A stretch of 57,467 bases of DNA from a virus: positions 1 through 57,467 of the IMG/VR virus record IMGVR_UViG_3300033233_000045; one strand, written 5' to 3'. Position numbers and translations under genes: made by a program. Under the pieces are notes generated by a model. That model was not told the DNA's origin and ran no database searches. It was given only the letters and a program-made list of their open reading frames with translations. This document shows positions 40,373-49,123 of this stretch, in pieces. The stretch's first letter is position 1; every line of letters starts with the position of its first letter.

Positions 40373-42025
40373 ATGGCCGGCGGCGTTTATCGCATCGGGC
40401 CGCCGCCCCAGCAGCGGCGACACGGAAACACCCCGCTCTTCGGGTCGACGCAATCGCTGCTTGCCCCCGCGGTAACGGCTCTCTTCGTCATCACCGCGCC
40501 GACACTCACGAGCGGCGCGGTCTCCGTGGCCGCACCCGCGGTGACGGCCCGGTTCGTCGTCACCGCGCCGACGCTTACTTCCGGGGCGGCCGTGGTCGCG
40601 GGGACCGCGACCACGGCGCGGTTTGCCGTCACCGCACCCACGCTCTCCACTGCCGCGTCGCTCGGGGTCCCCGCGACCACGGCGCGCTTCACCGTCACGG
40701 CCCCGACGCTTACTTCCGGGGCGGTCTCCGTGGCCGCGCCCGCCACAACGGCGCGGTTCGTCGTCACGGCCCCATCGCTTACGAGCGGCGCGGTTTCCAT
40801 CGCGATCCCGGCCACGACCGCCCGGTTCGCGGTCACGGCTCCCACGCTCACAAGTGGCGCGGTCTCCGTGGCCGCGCCCGCGACCACGGCGCGGTTTGCC
40901 GTCACGGCCCCGACGCCCACGGCAGGCGCACTTTCCGTGACGGCTCCGGCAATCACGGCTCGGTTCATCGCCACCGCCCCGGCGTGCCTGTGCAACGTGC
41001 AACTCCCGGCCGTGACGGCGCGATTCGTCGTGACCGCGCCCACGCGTTCGACGACGCTCCTGCTCGCCGCGCCCGCGACGACGGCGCGGTTTGCCGTCAC
41101 GGCCCCGACGCTCACGGTCGGGACAGCTTCCGTGGCGGTCCCGGCCACGACGGGGCGGTTCGCCACATTTGAACCCATTCTGCGGCAATCGCTTTCCGCG
41201 CCCGCGGTGACGGCCCGGTTCGTCGTCACGGCCCCGACGCTCACGAGCGGCGCGGTTTCCGTGACGGCTCCGGCCACGACCGCCCGGTTCGCGGCCACGG
41301 CGCCCGCGCGGACGGCGACGGTCTCCCTGACGGCCCCGGCGGCGACTACCGCCCGGTTCGCGGCGACCGCGCCGGCCGTAACCCAGACGACGCCAAACAT
41401 CGCGGCCCCGGCGGTGACCGCCCGGTTCCTGGTGACCGCGCCGACGCTCACGACTACCGTTTCGGTCGCGGTTCCCGCGGCGACGGCGCGGTTCGTCGTC
41501 GGGACGCACACAATTCCCCAGGGGCAACTCTTCTTCGCGCCTCAGGCGATGGCGCGGTTTGTGGTCACGGCGCCCGCGACGACGGCAGGGGCGGCGTCGG
41601 CCACGTTGTCCGCCGCGGCCGCGCGGTTTGTCGTGACGCCGCCCTCCGTGGTGCGGCATCTGTCACTGCCGGCGGTCATCGCCCGGTTCACGGTCACGCC
41701 GCCCACGCCCGCGGCGGCGACATCCGTGGCAGGCGGCGTCACGACGGCGCGGTTCACGGTCACGGCGCCCACGATCGCGGCGGGAGCGATCGGCCGGAAC
41801 TTCCCGGCGGTCACGGCCCGCCTGGTCACGGCAGGGGTAGGCCAATCCGTCATCCGTAATTTCTCGCTCCCGCGGTTGACCGCGCGGATACGCGTGATTG
41901 CGCCGCCGATTCTGTTCGCGGACGCGTTCAATTACAAGGGGACGTTGGATTGCACGGCGCTGGACTATGGTGGGGCATTCGTCGTCGTGGAGAATCTCCT
42001 GGGAGTGTTAATCTCGGATGGTTAG
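40373..42025 (+). CDS. Tail protein with 22 tandem 20-23 residue repeats
   Basis: A 550-residue protein built almost entirely of a repeat with consensus TARFAVTAPTLTSGAVSVAA. Twenty-two copies can be counted (residues about 30-530). They are near-identical in the first third and increasingly degenerate toward the C-terminus. Each likely forms a short beta rung, so the protein may be a fibrous or beta-solenoid stalk. The last 40 residues (NYKGTLDCTALDYGGAFVVV) form a separate end that may cap it. It overlaps the next gene by eight bases. The antisense strand is also open because of the repeat, but that is an artefact. Confidence 0.7.
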   Translation: MAGGVYRIGPPPQQRRHGNTPLFGSTQSLLAPAVTALFVITAPTLTSGAVSVAAPAVTARFVVTAPTLTSGAAVVAGTATTARFAVTAPTLSTAASLGVPATTARFTVTAPTLTSGAVSVAAPATTARFVVTAPSLTSGAVSIAIPATTARFAVTAPTLTSGAVSVAAPATTARFAVTAPTPTAGALSVTAPAITARFIATAPACLCNVQLPAVTARFVVTAPTRSTTLLLAAPATTARFAVTAPTLTVGTASVAVPATTGRFATFEPILRQSLSAPAVTARFVVTAPTLTSGAVSVTAPATTARFAATAPARTATVSLTAPAATTARFAATAPAVTQTTPNIAAPAVTARFLVTAPTLTTTVSVAVPAATARFVVGTHTIPQGQLFFAPQAMARFVVTAPATTAGAASATLSAAAARFVVTPPSVVRHLSLPAVIARFTVTPPTPAAATSVAGGVTTARFTVTAPTIAAGAIGRNFPAVTARLVTAGVGQSVIRNFSLPRLTARIRVIAPPILFADAFNYKGTLDCTALDYGGAFVVVENLLGVLISDG

Positions 42026-42404
42026 CTATAACGATTTCTCGGAAACGATGACGCGGGGCGACACGCACGTCTGCCGATTCAGCGTCCGCCTCGACGGGGT
42101 TGTCCAGGACACCACAAGCTGGCAACAATTCTGGTGGACGGCGAAGCGGTCGCTCTTTCACACCGACGCGCAGGCGATCATGCAACTGACGGAAATCCCG
42201 TCGGCCGGTCTGACCGCGATCAATCATCCGCAGGGGCTACACGAGGTGCGGATCACTCCCACGCACACGGCGGCCCTGGTCGGAATCCGACACGCGGTCG
42301 AACTGTTCGTGGATGTGCAGGGCAAGGATCCCTTGGGCCAAATCTGGACTGTCCTTCGAGGCAGACTGATCGTGCAGCCCTCGGTCACGCGGGCAACGAC
42401 GTAG
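42018..42404 (+). CDS. Small virion protein
   Basis: A 128-residue beta-rich protein beginning MVSYNDFSETMTRGDTHVC. A sandwich pattern can be traced through FWWTAKRSLFHTD, GLHEVRITPTHTAALVG and VELFVDVQGKDPLG. It overlaps the end of the repeat protein gene. It resembles small baseplate or fibre-attachment proteins by size and position; no family assigned. Confidence 0.5.
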   Translation: MVSYNDFSETMTRGDTHVCRFSVRLDGVVQDTTSWQQFWWTAKRSLFHTDAQAIMQLTEIPSAGLTAINHPQGLHEVRITPTHTAALVGIRHAVELFVDVQGKDPLGQIWTVLRGRLIVQPSVTRATT

Positions 42405-42413
42405 GAGAGAATC

Positions 42414-44801
42414 ATGCCGAGCACCAGTGTCTTCCGTGGCCGCGATCAGGAGAGCTACGTCACCCGAAACGTGGCGGGGTCCGCCAACGTCACGCTCAGC
42501 ATTGACGACGCGCGCGGGAAGATCATTTCACTGACCGGCCTCCTGACCGGGAACATCAACGTCATCCTCCCCGTGGTGGCGGAAGACGCGGGCCTTGCCT
42601 GGATCGTTCGGAATCAGACGACCGGCGCATTCTCACTCACGGTCAAAACGGTGAGTGGGACCGGCATCGTGATTCCGCAGGGGTGTTCCTGCGGAATCTA
42701 CACCGACGGCGTGAACGTCCTCGATCTCACGGCCGGCGCATCGACCACGCTCATCAACAACACGGCTTCCGGCAACACGGCGCAGATATTCTCGCTCACC
42801 CACACCTACACCAACCCGGATTTCCCCGCTTCCTCCTCCAACCATCCCGACTACTCGGTTTTCGAGTTGATCCATCGCCAGTTCGCCGACACCGCGAACA
42901 TCGCCAACCCGTTCGATCTGATTTGGACGGGCATCCGCACGCACCTGCAATACGGTTCCGCAACGGTGCTCGCGCGCGGCAGCGAGCAGACGGTCACCGC
43001 CAGCGTGGACGTGCAGGGTTCCGCTTCTGGGGACAACGAACTGGCGACGTTCATGGGGTGGCAACGCGCGAAGGCCGCCAGCGGGACGCCCGCCGACGGC
43101 GTGGCGAGCATGTGGTTCTTCGACGGCAGCCTCCACGGGAATCTCGGCGCGCAGTCGGCGCTCCTGAACGGGATCACGATGCTCGTCAATAGTTACATGG
43201 CCGCGCAGCCCATCCGGGGACCCTCCTCGGCGGCGTGGTTCGTGACGCGCCCCGGAGGAGGCGCGGGAGGCGAGGACGGACACAATGTCGCCGACACGCA
43301 GACGCTCGACGCCCTAGTATCCATATTCGGGTTCGCGGGCGACGCGGCGCTGACGACGTTCCGCCGGGGCGCGACGGTCGGTCTCCAGATCGGCGAATGG
43401 GGCAGCGGCTGGAGCGTCGTCGCCGACGACGGCCGGAGCTGGTTCGGGCACGGCCTCTCTGTCCGCGGCGGCGAACTCTCTGGGATCCGCGTCCGCGATC
43501 CGCATCGGAACGCCTCGAACGCACTTGTCGGCTCGGCGATCCTGTTGGACACGGCGGACGCGGCCCTTTCCTGGCAATGGTGGCTCGACGCCGGGAGCGC
43601 CAACGCGCCGTTGACCGGGGCCATCCGCCTCCATGACGCCAACTCCACCACGGCGGGCCGGATCCAATGGGGATCGAGCGTCCACGCCCCCGCGATGTAT
43701 CGGAGCGCCGACGGGACGCTCACCGCGCGCCTGCCCGACGCCAGCACGGGAGCCAAGTTTCACGTCCATCGGACGGCGAACTCCGATCCGGCGTTCGAGG
43801 TGGGCGGCACGGACGCCGTGAACATCTTCCTCTCGACGATGATCCGAAACGACAGCGGGGCGCTCTCTCAATTCGTCGCGGGAACCGCGAACAATTTCTT
43901 CACGGGCAGCGCGGCCGGGGACGTGGGCCTACGCTGGGACGGCGACCAGGTGTTCGCCTGGGTGGGCGGCAGCGCGGTCGCGGGCGGGATCTCGGGAGCG
44001 GGGAAGTGGGGCGTGGGCGCGCTTCCCTCGACGGCCCGTTTCTACGTCCGGGACGACACGAACATCGAACTGGCGACGTTTGAGGGGAGGAACTTCTTCT
44101 CGTCGGTGTTCGTAAGGGTTGGCGATGCCGGCAGCTCGCCGTTGGCCGCGCTCCGAATCTACCCGGCGACACCGGCGGACGCGACGAACACGCTGGTGGA
44201 TACCGGCGGCGTGATCATGCGGGGATCGTTCTGGACGGGATCGGCCAGTTCCAACGTGGAAGCCTCGTGGAACCTGCTCATGATCTCGACGACGCCGACC
44301 TACGTGCTGACGGCGAAGGTCGGCGTCTCGAACCGCATGTGGATTGCCCAGGATGGGAAAACGACGATCGGCGACACCCAACAGACGACGGCGCTCGCGA
44401 ACGTGGCCGTGAACGATACCGCCACCACGACGGTCAGTCTCGTGCAGCAGTGGCATCACCTCTCCTCGGGGACGCCCGCGGCCGGGTTCGGCGGCGAGAC
44501 ACGGATGCAACTGGAGTCCTCGACGACGGACAACCGGGACGCCGCCGGTCTCATCTGGGAATGGGCGACGGCGGCCGACGCCACGCGGAAGGCGCGTGTC
44601 CGCTTTACCGTCTACGACACGGCCGTGCGGGAGGCAATGCGGATCGAGGCGGACGGCGCCGCGCCGATGATCGGTTTCCTCGGCGCGACGGCGATCGCCC
44701 GACCGAGCGTCACCGGATCGCGCGGCGGCAACGCCGCGCTGGCGTCGCTGCTGACGCAACTGGCGGCGCTCGGACTGATCACGGACAACACGACGGCTTA
44801 A
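42414..44801 (+). CDS. Tail fibre protein
   Basis: A 795-residue tail fibre. Residues 1-105 are the beta-sandwich module shared with other virion proteins here (NVTLSIDDARGKIISLTGLL, NQTTGAFSLTVKTVSGTGI). The middle has long beta-rich and glycine/serine-rich segments with fibre-like content. The C-terminus VTGSRGGNAALASLLTQLAA, followed by LGLITDNT, is a well-known end of phage tail fibres. Its size and position agree with a receptor-binding fibre. No enzymatic motif was seen. Confidence 0.75.
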   Translation: MPSTSVFRGRDQESYVTRNVAGSANVTLSIDDARGKIISLTGLLTGNINVILPVVAEDAGLAWIVRNQTTGAFSLTVKTVSGTGIVIPQGCSCGIYTDGVNVLDLTAGASTTLINNTASGNTAQIFSLTHTYTNPDFPASSSNHPDYSVFELIHRQFADTANIANPFDLIWTGIRTHLQYGSATVLARGSEQTVTASVDVQGSASGDNELATFMGWQRAKAASGTPADGVASMWFFDGSLHGNLGAQSALLNGITMLVNSYMAAQPIRGPSSAAWFVTRPGGGAGGEDGHNVADTQTLDALVSIFGFAGDAALTTFRRGATVGLQIGEWGSGWSVVADDGRSWFGHGLSVRGGELSGIRVRDPHRNASNALVGSAILLDTADAALSWQWWLDAGSANAPLTGAIRLHDANSTTAGRIQWGSSVHAPAMYRSADGTLTARLPDASTGAKFHVHRTANSDPAFEVGGTDAVNIFLSTMIRNDSGALSQFVAGTANNFFTGSAAGDVGLRWDGDQVFAWVGGSAVAGGISGAGKWGVGALPSTARFYVRDDTNIELATFEGRNFFSSVFVRVGDAGSSPLAALRIYPATPADATNTLVDTGGVIMRGSFWTGSASSNVEASWNLLMISTTPTYVLTAKVGVSNRMWIAQDGKTTIGDTQQTTALANVAVNDTATTTVSLVQQWHHLSSGTPAAGFGGETRMQLESSTTDNRDAAGLIWEWATAADATRKARVRFTVYDTAVREAMRIEADGAAPMIGFLGATAIARPSVTGSRGGNAALASLLTQLAALGLITDNTTA

Positions 44802-44813
44802 AAAGGAACCCCG

Positions 44814-45017
44814 ATGAAGAATGCGGGACCGCGGGCGCTTCTGGCGGCGCAATTGCTCGCGCATCGCCGGGAACTCCTCACGCGATGGGCGATGCGCCGC
44901 TATCCGCGCAGTCCGATCACGGAGGAGTTGGTCGAGGAGACCGCGATGTGGTTTTCCGTTCAGATGATGATGTCGGGGCAGCGGACGCTCGTGGCGGCGC
45001 ACGATTGTGAGGAGTGA
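44814..45017 (+). CDS. Small hypothetical protein
   Basis: A 67-residue helical protein (ALLAAQLLAHRRELLTRWAM, ITEELVEETAMWFSVQMM) with a good ribosome site (AAAAGGA). It lies between the tail fibre and the first multidomain surface protein. It may be a fibre-assembly helper; nothing specific can be read. Confidence 0.5.
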   Translation: MKNAGPRALLAAQLLAHRRELLTRWAMRRYPRSPITEELVEETAMWFSVQMMMSGQRTLVAAHDCEE

Positions 45018-45020
45018 TCC

Positions 45021-47756
45021 ATGTCCAGAACCCTTTTCGTATCTCCTTCCGGCAGCGACACCGCCGCGGGTTCCGAAACGGATCCGTGGCGGTCCATCGG
45101 CGCCGCCTGCGCCCGCGTACAACCGGGCGACACGCTTATTTTGCGCGCGGGGACTTATCCCGAAACGATCAACCCCAAGACGGGCGGGACGGGACCGGAT
45201 CAGCGGATCACATTCCGTGCGGCGGCAGGCGAGACCGTGATTCTCGACGGGGGAACGGGTCGGATGGTCGGCTGGGACGCCGAGGGCGGCGGCGTGTTTC
45301 GGCGTGTGTTCGTGGGACCGCTCACGGGCCTGTTCCAGGACGGGCCTGGGCGGGCGTGCGCACTCTGGAACATGGACTACAACCATTACGAGAGCAACCC
45401 GAACCTCACCCTGCACGACTACGATCCCACCCATGACGCCGTGCTGGATCATGGCGTGACGTGGAGGAAGCACGACCGGTTCAGCCAGTTCCAACTGAAG
45501 GGCGGCGTGCTGCGCGTGCAGACCGCCGACGGCCGAAGCCCGGACGAGCATGACGTGCGCGGGTCGGCAAAACGATACGCCATCGACCTCTCGGGCAAAC
45601 CATGGGTGTCCGTCGAGGGGATCACGTTCCGGTATTGGGAGACGTTCGGCTACGTCCAGAACAGCCCGTTCTTTCGTCTCGTGGACTGCCGGATGGAATA
45701 CGCGGGCGCCACGGGCGTGTGGCTGGTGGCGAGCGACAACTCGGAGATCATCGGCAACCGGATCATCGTCGCGGGCAGCCAGATCGGCCACTATGACGAC
45801 GGCTTCCACATGGCGTCCTGCGCCGGGTGCCGGATCGAGGGAAATGAGATCGCCTGGTGCGGACACGGCGGATTCTTTACGAAGCGCAGTCGGACGGCCA
45901 CGATCAAGGGCAACTACATTCATCATGCCGGCGGCACGGGCCTGAACCTGAACCTGGGCGCGACTGGGATGACCGTCACCGAAAACGTGATCGCCGTCTG
46001 CGGGGAGCGGGCGCAGACTTCCGTCCACAAATTCGGGCATGCCGGGATGCAACTGGTCGGGCCGACGAACACCCTGCGCCGCAATCTGATCTACCGCTGC
46101 GGCCAGGGCGTCGGGATGGGCTGCAATGATTCCGTGATCTGCAACGGAAACACGCTCGACCACAACACGGTCTCGGACTGCGAGGACATCGGCCTGGTGC
46201 TCGAAGGGTATCAGGCGTCGTTCTCCGGTCGGCTGAACGACAACCGGTTCACGGGGAATCTGATCGCGCGGTGCGGCACGCACGGGATCCGGCTCGACCT
46301 CCCCGGCGGAAAACAGAGCGGCTGGTGGGGCAACACGTTCCGCGACACGCTCGTCTCGGAAGCGAACGTCCATCTGTTCGACGATGGCGTCTACCCGCCA
46401 TTGGAGGCGCAGTGGCGGTGGCCGGTCGTGTTCGCGGGGACGTCGGACGCGCGACCGAGTTTCCGAAACAGTTCCCTCGGCGACTATCGACTGGCGGCCG
46501 GATCGCCCGGGTCGGGATTGGGAGCCGAGCTGGCCGCGCCCACCGACGATGGCATTCCACCTCCACCGCCGCCACCCCCACCGCCGCCTCCCCCACCGCC
46601 GCCGGTAGAGACCGATCCGCATGTCACGACAGTCATTCCGGCCGCGGGCATGGTGGGCGCTGAGATTGTCATACGCGGGACGAGGTTTGGCGGCGACTCG
46701 GGTGGGCTGGTGATCGGGAGACTGCGGCAGATTCTGCTTGAGTGGAAACCCGAGCAGGTCCGGGCGAGACTGAAACCCGAAACGCCCGTCGGAGCCACGA
46801 CGGTCTACGTCCGACGGGCCGCCGACGGAAAGCGGTCCAACGATGTGCCGTTCACTGTCACCGAGAACGCGCCGCCTCCCCCCCCGGCAGACGCACCCAT
46901 TCTCATTGACATAACACGCGTTACTGCCGACAGTTTCGATCAGGTGACGCACGGCGGTCCCTGGGTTCCCGGCTTCGCCGTGGACGCGCTGCCGCTCACC
47001 GCCTGGGTCTCCGATCCGGCGCTGCCGATGCCGCACTGGATCGAGATCCCGCTGCCGGGAACATTCCGCGTGGACCAACTGCGACTATCCCCGCATCGGT
47101 ATGACGTCCGAATTTATCAGATCGAGATCGAGAGCGCGCGGGGAACGGGACCATGGCGAAACGTCGGACTGGAAAGCGTCGCCACCATGAACGAGCCCTG
47201 GTCGCAGTTTTACTTCCCCGTCGTGGAGGCGGATCGGGTGCGGGTGCGGTTCCTCGGCAACAACGATCCGCGCCGCCCCCGGACGGCGGGTCTGCGGACG
47301 GTCGAGGTCTGGGGTGTGAAACTCTCCGACGAGACACCGCCGCCGCCGCCACCCCCACCGCCGCCTCCCCCACCGGACGAACTGGCGCAGCTACGTCGGG
47401 AGGTGTTTTATCTCACCAACACCGAACGCGCGAAGGCCGCGATCCCGGCGCTCGCGACGAACGATTTGCTCGACCGCGCTGCTCAAGGACACGCGGAGGA
47501 TATGGCGGCGCACGGCTATTTCAGTCACACGGGGGCGGACGGTTCCTCGCCGGCGGACCGGCTCCAGCGCGTCGGATATTTGGCGACAATTTGGGGCGAG
47601 AACATCGCCCGCGGCTATCCGACGCCCGCCTCGGTCGTCACTGCCTGGATGGAGAGTCCCGGCCACCGGGCGAATATCTTGAACGGGTCGTTCACGGATC
47701 TGGGGGTGGGGATCGCGGCCGGGCACTGGGTGCAGGATTTCGGACGCGCGCGGTGA
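45021..47756 (+). CDS. Multidomain surface protein A: beta-helix, IPT, F5/8-type, CAP
   Basis: A 911-residue mosaic. Residues 1-510 are a right-handed beta-helix (DTLILRAGTYPETI, then repeated GNxI-type rungs such as IIGNRIIV and IEGNEIAW). A poly-proline linker covers 513-528. Residues 532-615 are an IPT/TIG domain (VTTVIPAAGMVGAEIVIRG). A shorter proline run follows at 618-622. Residues 630-768 look like an F5/8C (discoidin) domain (MPHWIEIPL, VDQLRLSPHRYDVRIYQIEI). A third proline run (773-785) leads to a CAP/SCP domain (787-911) with H824, H836, E860 and H882 in GHAEDM, FSHTGAD, WGEN and SPGH. No signal peptide or membrane segment; probably on the virion. The C-terminal WVQDFGRAR recurs in protein B. 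Confidence 0.8.
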   Translation: MSRTLFVSPSGSDTAAGSETDPWRSIGAACARVQPGDTLILRAGTYPETINPKTGGTGPDQRITFRAAAGETVILDGGTGRMVGWDAEGGGVFRRVFVGPLTGLFQDGPGRACALWNMDYNHYESNPNLTLHDYDPTHDAVLDHGVTWRKHDRFSQFQLKGGVLRVQTADGRSPDEHDVRGSAKRYAIDLSGKPWVSVEGITFRYWETFGYVQNSPFFRLVDCRMEYAGATGVWLVASDNSEIIGNRIIVAGSQIGHYDDGFHMASCAGCRIEGNEIAWCGHGGFFTKRSRTATIKGNYIHHAGGTGLNLNLGATGMTVTENVIAVCGERAQTSVHKFGHAGMQLVGPTNTLRRNLIYRCGQGVGMGCNDSVICNGNTLDHNTVSDCEDIGLVLEGYQASFSGRLNDNRFTGNLIARCGTHGIRLDLPGGKQSGWWGNTFRDTLVSEANVHLFDDGVYPPLEAQWRWPVVFAGTSDARPSFRNSSLGDYRLAAGSPGSGLGAELAAPTDDGIPPPPPPPPPPPPPPPPVETDPHVTTVIPAAGMVGAEIVIRGTRFGGDSGGLVIGRLRQILLEWKPEQVRARLKPETPVGATTVYVRRAADGKRSNDVPFTVTENAPPPPPADAPILIDITRVTADSFDQVTHGGPWVPGFAVDALPLTAWVSDPALPMPHWIEIPLPGTFRVDQLRLSPHRYDVRIYQIEIESARGTGPWRNVGLESVATMNEPWSQFYFPVVEADRVRVRFLGNNDPRRPRTAGLRTVEVWGVKLSDETPPPPPPPPPPPPPDELAQLRREVFYLTNTERAKAAIPALATNDLLDRAAQGHAEDMAAHGYFSHTGADGSSPADRLQRVGYLATIWGENIARGYPTPASVVTAWMESPGHRANILNGSFTDLGVGIAAGHWVQDFGRAR

Positions 47757-47789
47757 ACTTGTTCCCGACCGACGCCAACTCCTTAACCT

Positions 47790-47820
47790 GGGCGCGGCGT
47801 TCCTGTCGCGTCCCCTTTTT
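47790..47820 (+). terminator. Hairpin plus T5 between surface proteins A and B
   Basis: GGGCGCG (47790-47796) pairs with CGCG-T-CCC (47807-47814, one bulge), followed by TTTTT (47816-47820). It lies in the 77-base gap before the next gene. A perfect version of the same hairpin stands before gene C at 49081, so the intergenic element was duplicated with the genes. Confidence 0.7.
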
Positions 47821-47833
47821 CGCGGGACGACGA

Positions 47834-49021
47834 ATGAGGGCAATCAGACCGAAATTGAAACTGATCTCCGTGACGCCATCTTCCGTGGAGGGCGGAGAGT
47901 CCGCCACCGGGACGGTGCAACTAGACCGCGCGGCGGGAACAGGCGGCGCGGCCGTGACACTGGGGAGCGAAGATCCCGGCGTGGCGACGGTTCCCGCGAC
48001 GGCAAAAGTTCCGGCAGGAAGCGTCTCCGTGAATTTTTCCGTCACGACGATTGCCGTCCCCTCTCCCGTGAATGTGCGACTGGCCGCGTGCCGCGACGGA
48101 TCAACCCGCATCACGGCGCTGTCCGTGCAGTCTCCCACCCCTCCCCCTCCTCCTCCACCGCCGCCGCCGCCGCCGCCCACGGGAGGGACACTCTCCGCCG
48201 TGCCGCTTGTCCTTGCCAATCGCCGCGTTTCCGCCGACAGCGCGGACACGATCACCATCGGTGGACCATGGGGCCCGGGAAACGTCATCGACGGGCTCCC
48301 TCAAACGGAGTGGGTGAGCGGCGTCGGCGCTCCGATGCCCCACTGGTTGGCAATCGGGATCCCCGAACTCGTCCCGATCTGCAAGGTTCGACTGTCTCCC
48401 GGCTGTTATGAATCACGCGGCTATCGGTTGAAACTGGAGGTGCAGACGGCGAATCGCTCGTGGTCGTCTGTCGCGGAGACTTCGACGGTTGCCGGTCAGG
48501 CATGGTGGGAGGCGTCATTTCCGACCATCCCGGCATACGCGATCAGGATAACGTTCCTCTCCTCCACGGACGACGCCCGTCCGAACGTCGCCCGCCTACG
48601 CAGCGTGGAGATGTGGACCGTCTCGGACGCCGCGCCGCCGGATGAACTGCGTGTCGTGCAGGCGAAACTGCTCCAGTTGACCAACGCGGAACGCACCCGA
48701 TTTGGGTTGCCGTTGCTCGTCGCGAACGAGCGATTGAACGGGGCGGCGCAGGCCCACGCGGAGGACATGCACGCGAAACAGGATCTCAACCACACAGGGT
48801 ACGACGGCTCCTCTCCCGCCGACAGAATCCGTCACACGGGATATGCGGCAGTCGCGTGGGGAGAAAACATCGCCGAGGAAATATTCACGGCCGAATCGGT
48901 TATAACCGCGTGGATCGCCAATCCCGGCTATCACGCGAACATTCGGAACAGCACCTTTCTCGAACTGGGCGTCGGAATGAAATCCGGCTACTGGGTGCAG
49001 GATTTCGGACGGGCGAGATAG
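47834..49021 (+). CDS. Multidomain surface protein B: Ig-like, F5/8-type, CAP
   Basis: A 395-residue mosaic. Residues 5-100 are a bacterial Ig-like domain (LISVTPSSVEGGESATGTV, then GSEDPGVATVPA and AKVPAGSVSVNF), a type frequent in high-GC bacteria. A poly-proline linker covers about 103-117. Residues 120-260 align with the F5/8-type domain of protein A (GGPWGPGNVIDGLP, MPHWLAIGI, CKVRLSPGCYESRGYRLKLE). Residues 270-395 are a CAP domain (AQAHAEDM, LNHTGYDGSSPADR, WGENIAEE, NPGYHANI) that ends GYWVQDFGRAR. In the last CAP motif a tyrosine replaces the first histidine of SPGH. The ATG at 47834 was chosen; an upstream TTG is possible. Confidence 0.75.
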   Translation: MRAIRPKLKLISVTPSSVEGGESATGTVQLDRAAGTGGAAVTLGSEDPGVATVPATAKVPAGSVSVNFSVTTIAVPSPVNVRLAACRDGSTRITALSVQSPTPPPPPPPPPPPPPTGGTLSAVPLVLANRRVSADSADTITIGGPWGPGNVIDGLPQTEWVSGVGAPMPHWLAIGIPELVPICKVRLSPGCYESRGYRLKLEVQTANRSWSSVAETSTVAGQAWWEASFPTIPAYAIRITFLSSTDDARPNVARLRSVEMWTVSDAAPPDELRVVQAKLLQLTNAERTRFGLPLLVANERLNGAAQAHAEDMHAKQDLNHTGYDGSSPADRIRHTGYAAVAWGENIAEEIFTAESVITAWIANPGYHANIRNSTFLELGVGMKSGYWVQDFGRAR

Positions 49022-49080
49022 GCGTTTCCCGCGTCCATGGTGAACTGTTCAGGGACCATTGCTGCCTCCTTTTGTCAACT

Positions 49081-49111
49081 CGGGCGCGGCGTCCTGCCGC
49101 GCCCGCTTTTT
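49081..49111 (+). terminator. Perfect hairpin plus T5 between surface proteins B and C
   Basis: CGGGCGCGG (49081-49089) pairs with CCGCGCCCG (49097-49105) around a seven-base loop and is followed by CTTTTT. It is the better-preserved twin of the element at 47790-47820. Positions 49022-49123 contain no gene. Confidence 0.85.
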
Positions 49112-49123
49112 GGAGCGGAGATC

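Noticed and set aside
40387-41511. 374-residue minus-strand ORF with neat repeats
   Set aside because: It mirrors the same tandem repeat on the opposite strand; the plus frame has the ribosome site and operon spacing.
39734-41659. 641-residue minus-strand ORF
   Set aside because: Low-complexity antisense reading of the 22-repeat tail gene; the open frame is a by-product of the repeat.
46559-46606. Assembly error at the poly-proline tracts
   Set aside because: The tracts occur in all three genes with mixed CCA/CCG/CCC/CCT codons and keep frame between real domains, so they are genuine linkers, though exact lengths may vary.
43929-47078. 1049-residue minus-strand ORF
   Set aside because: Spans three plus-strand genes with clear domains; composition is arginine/histidine-rich as expected for a shadow in GC-rich DNA.
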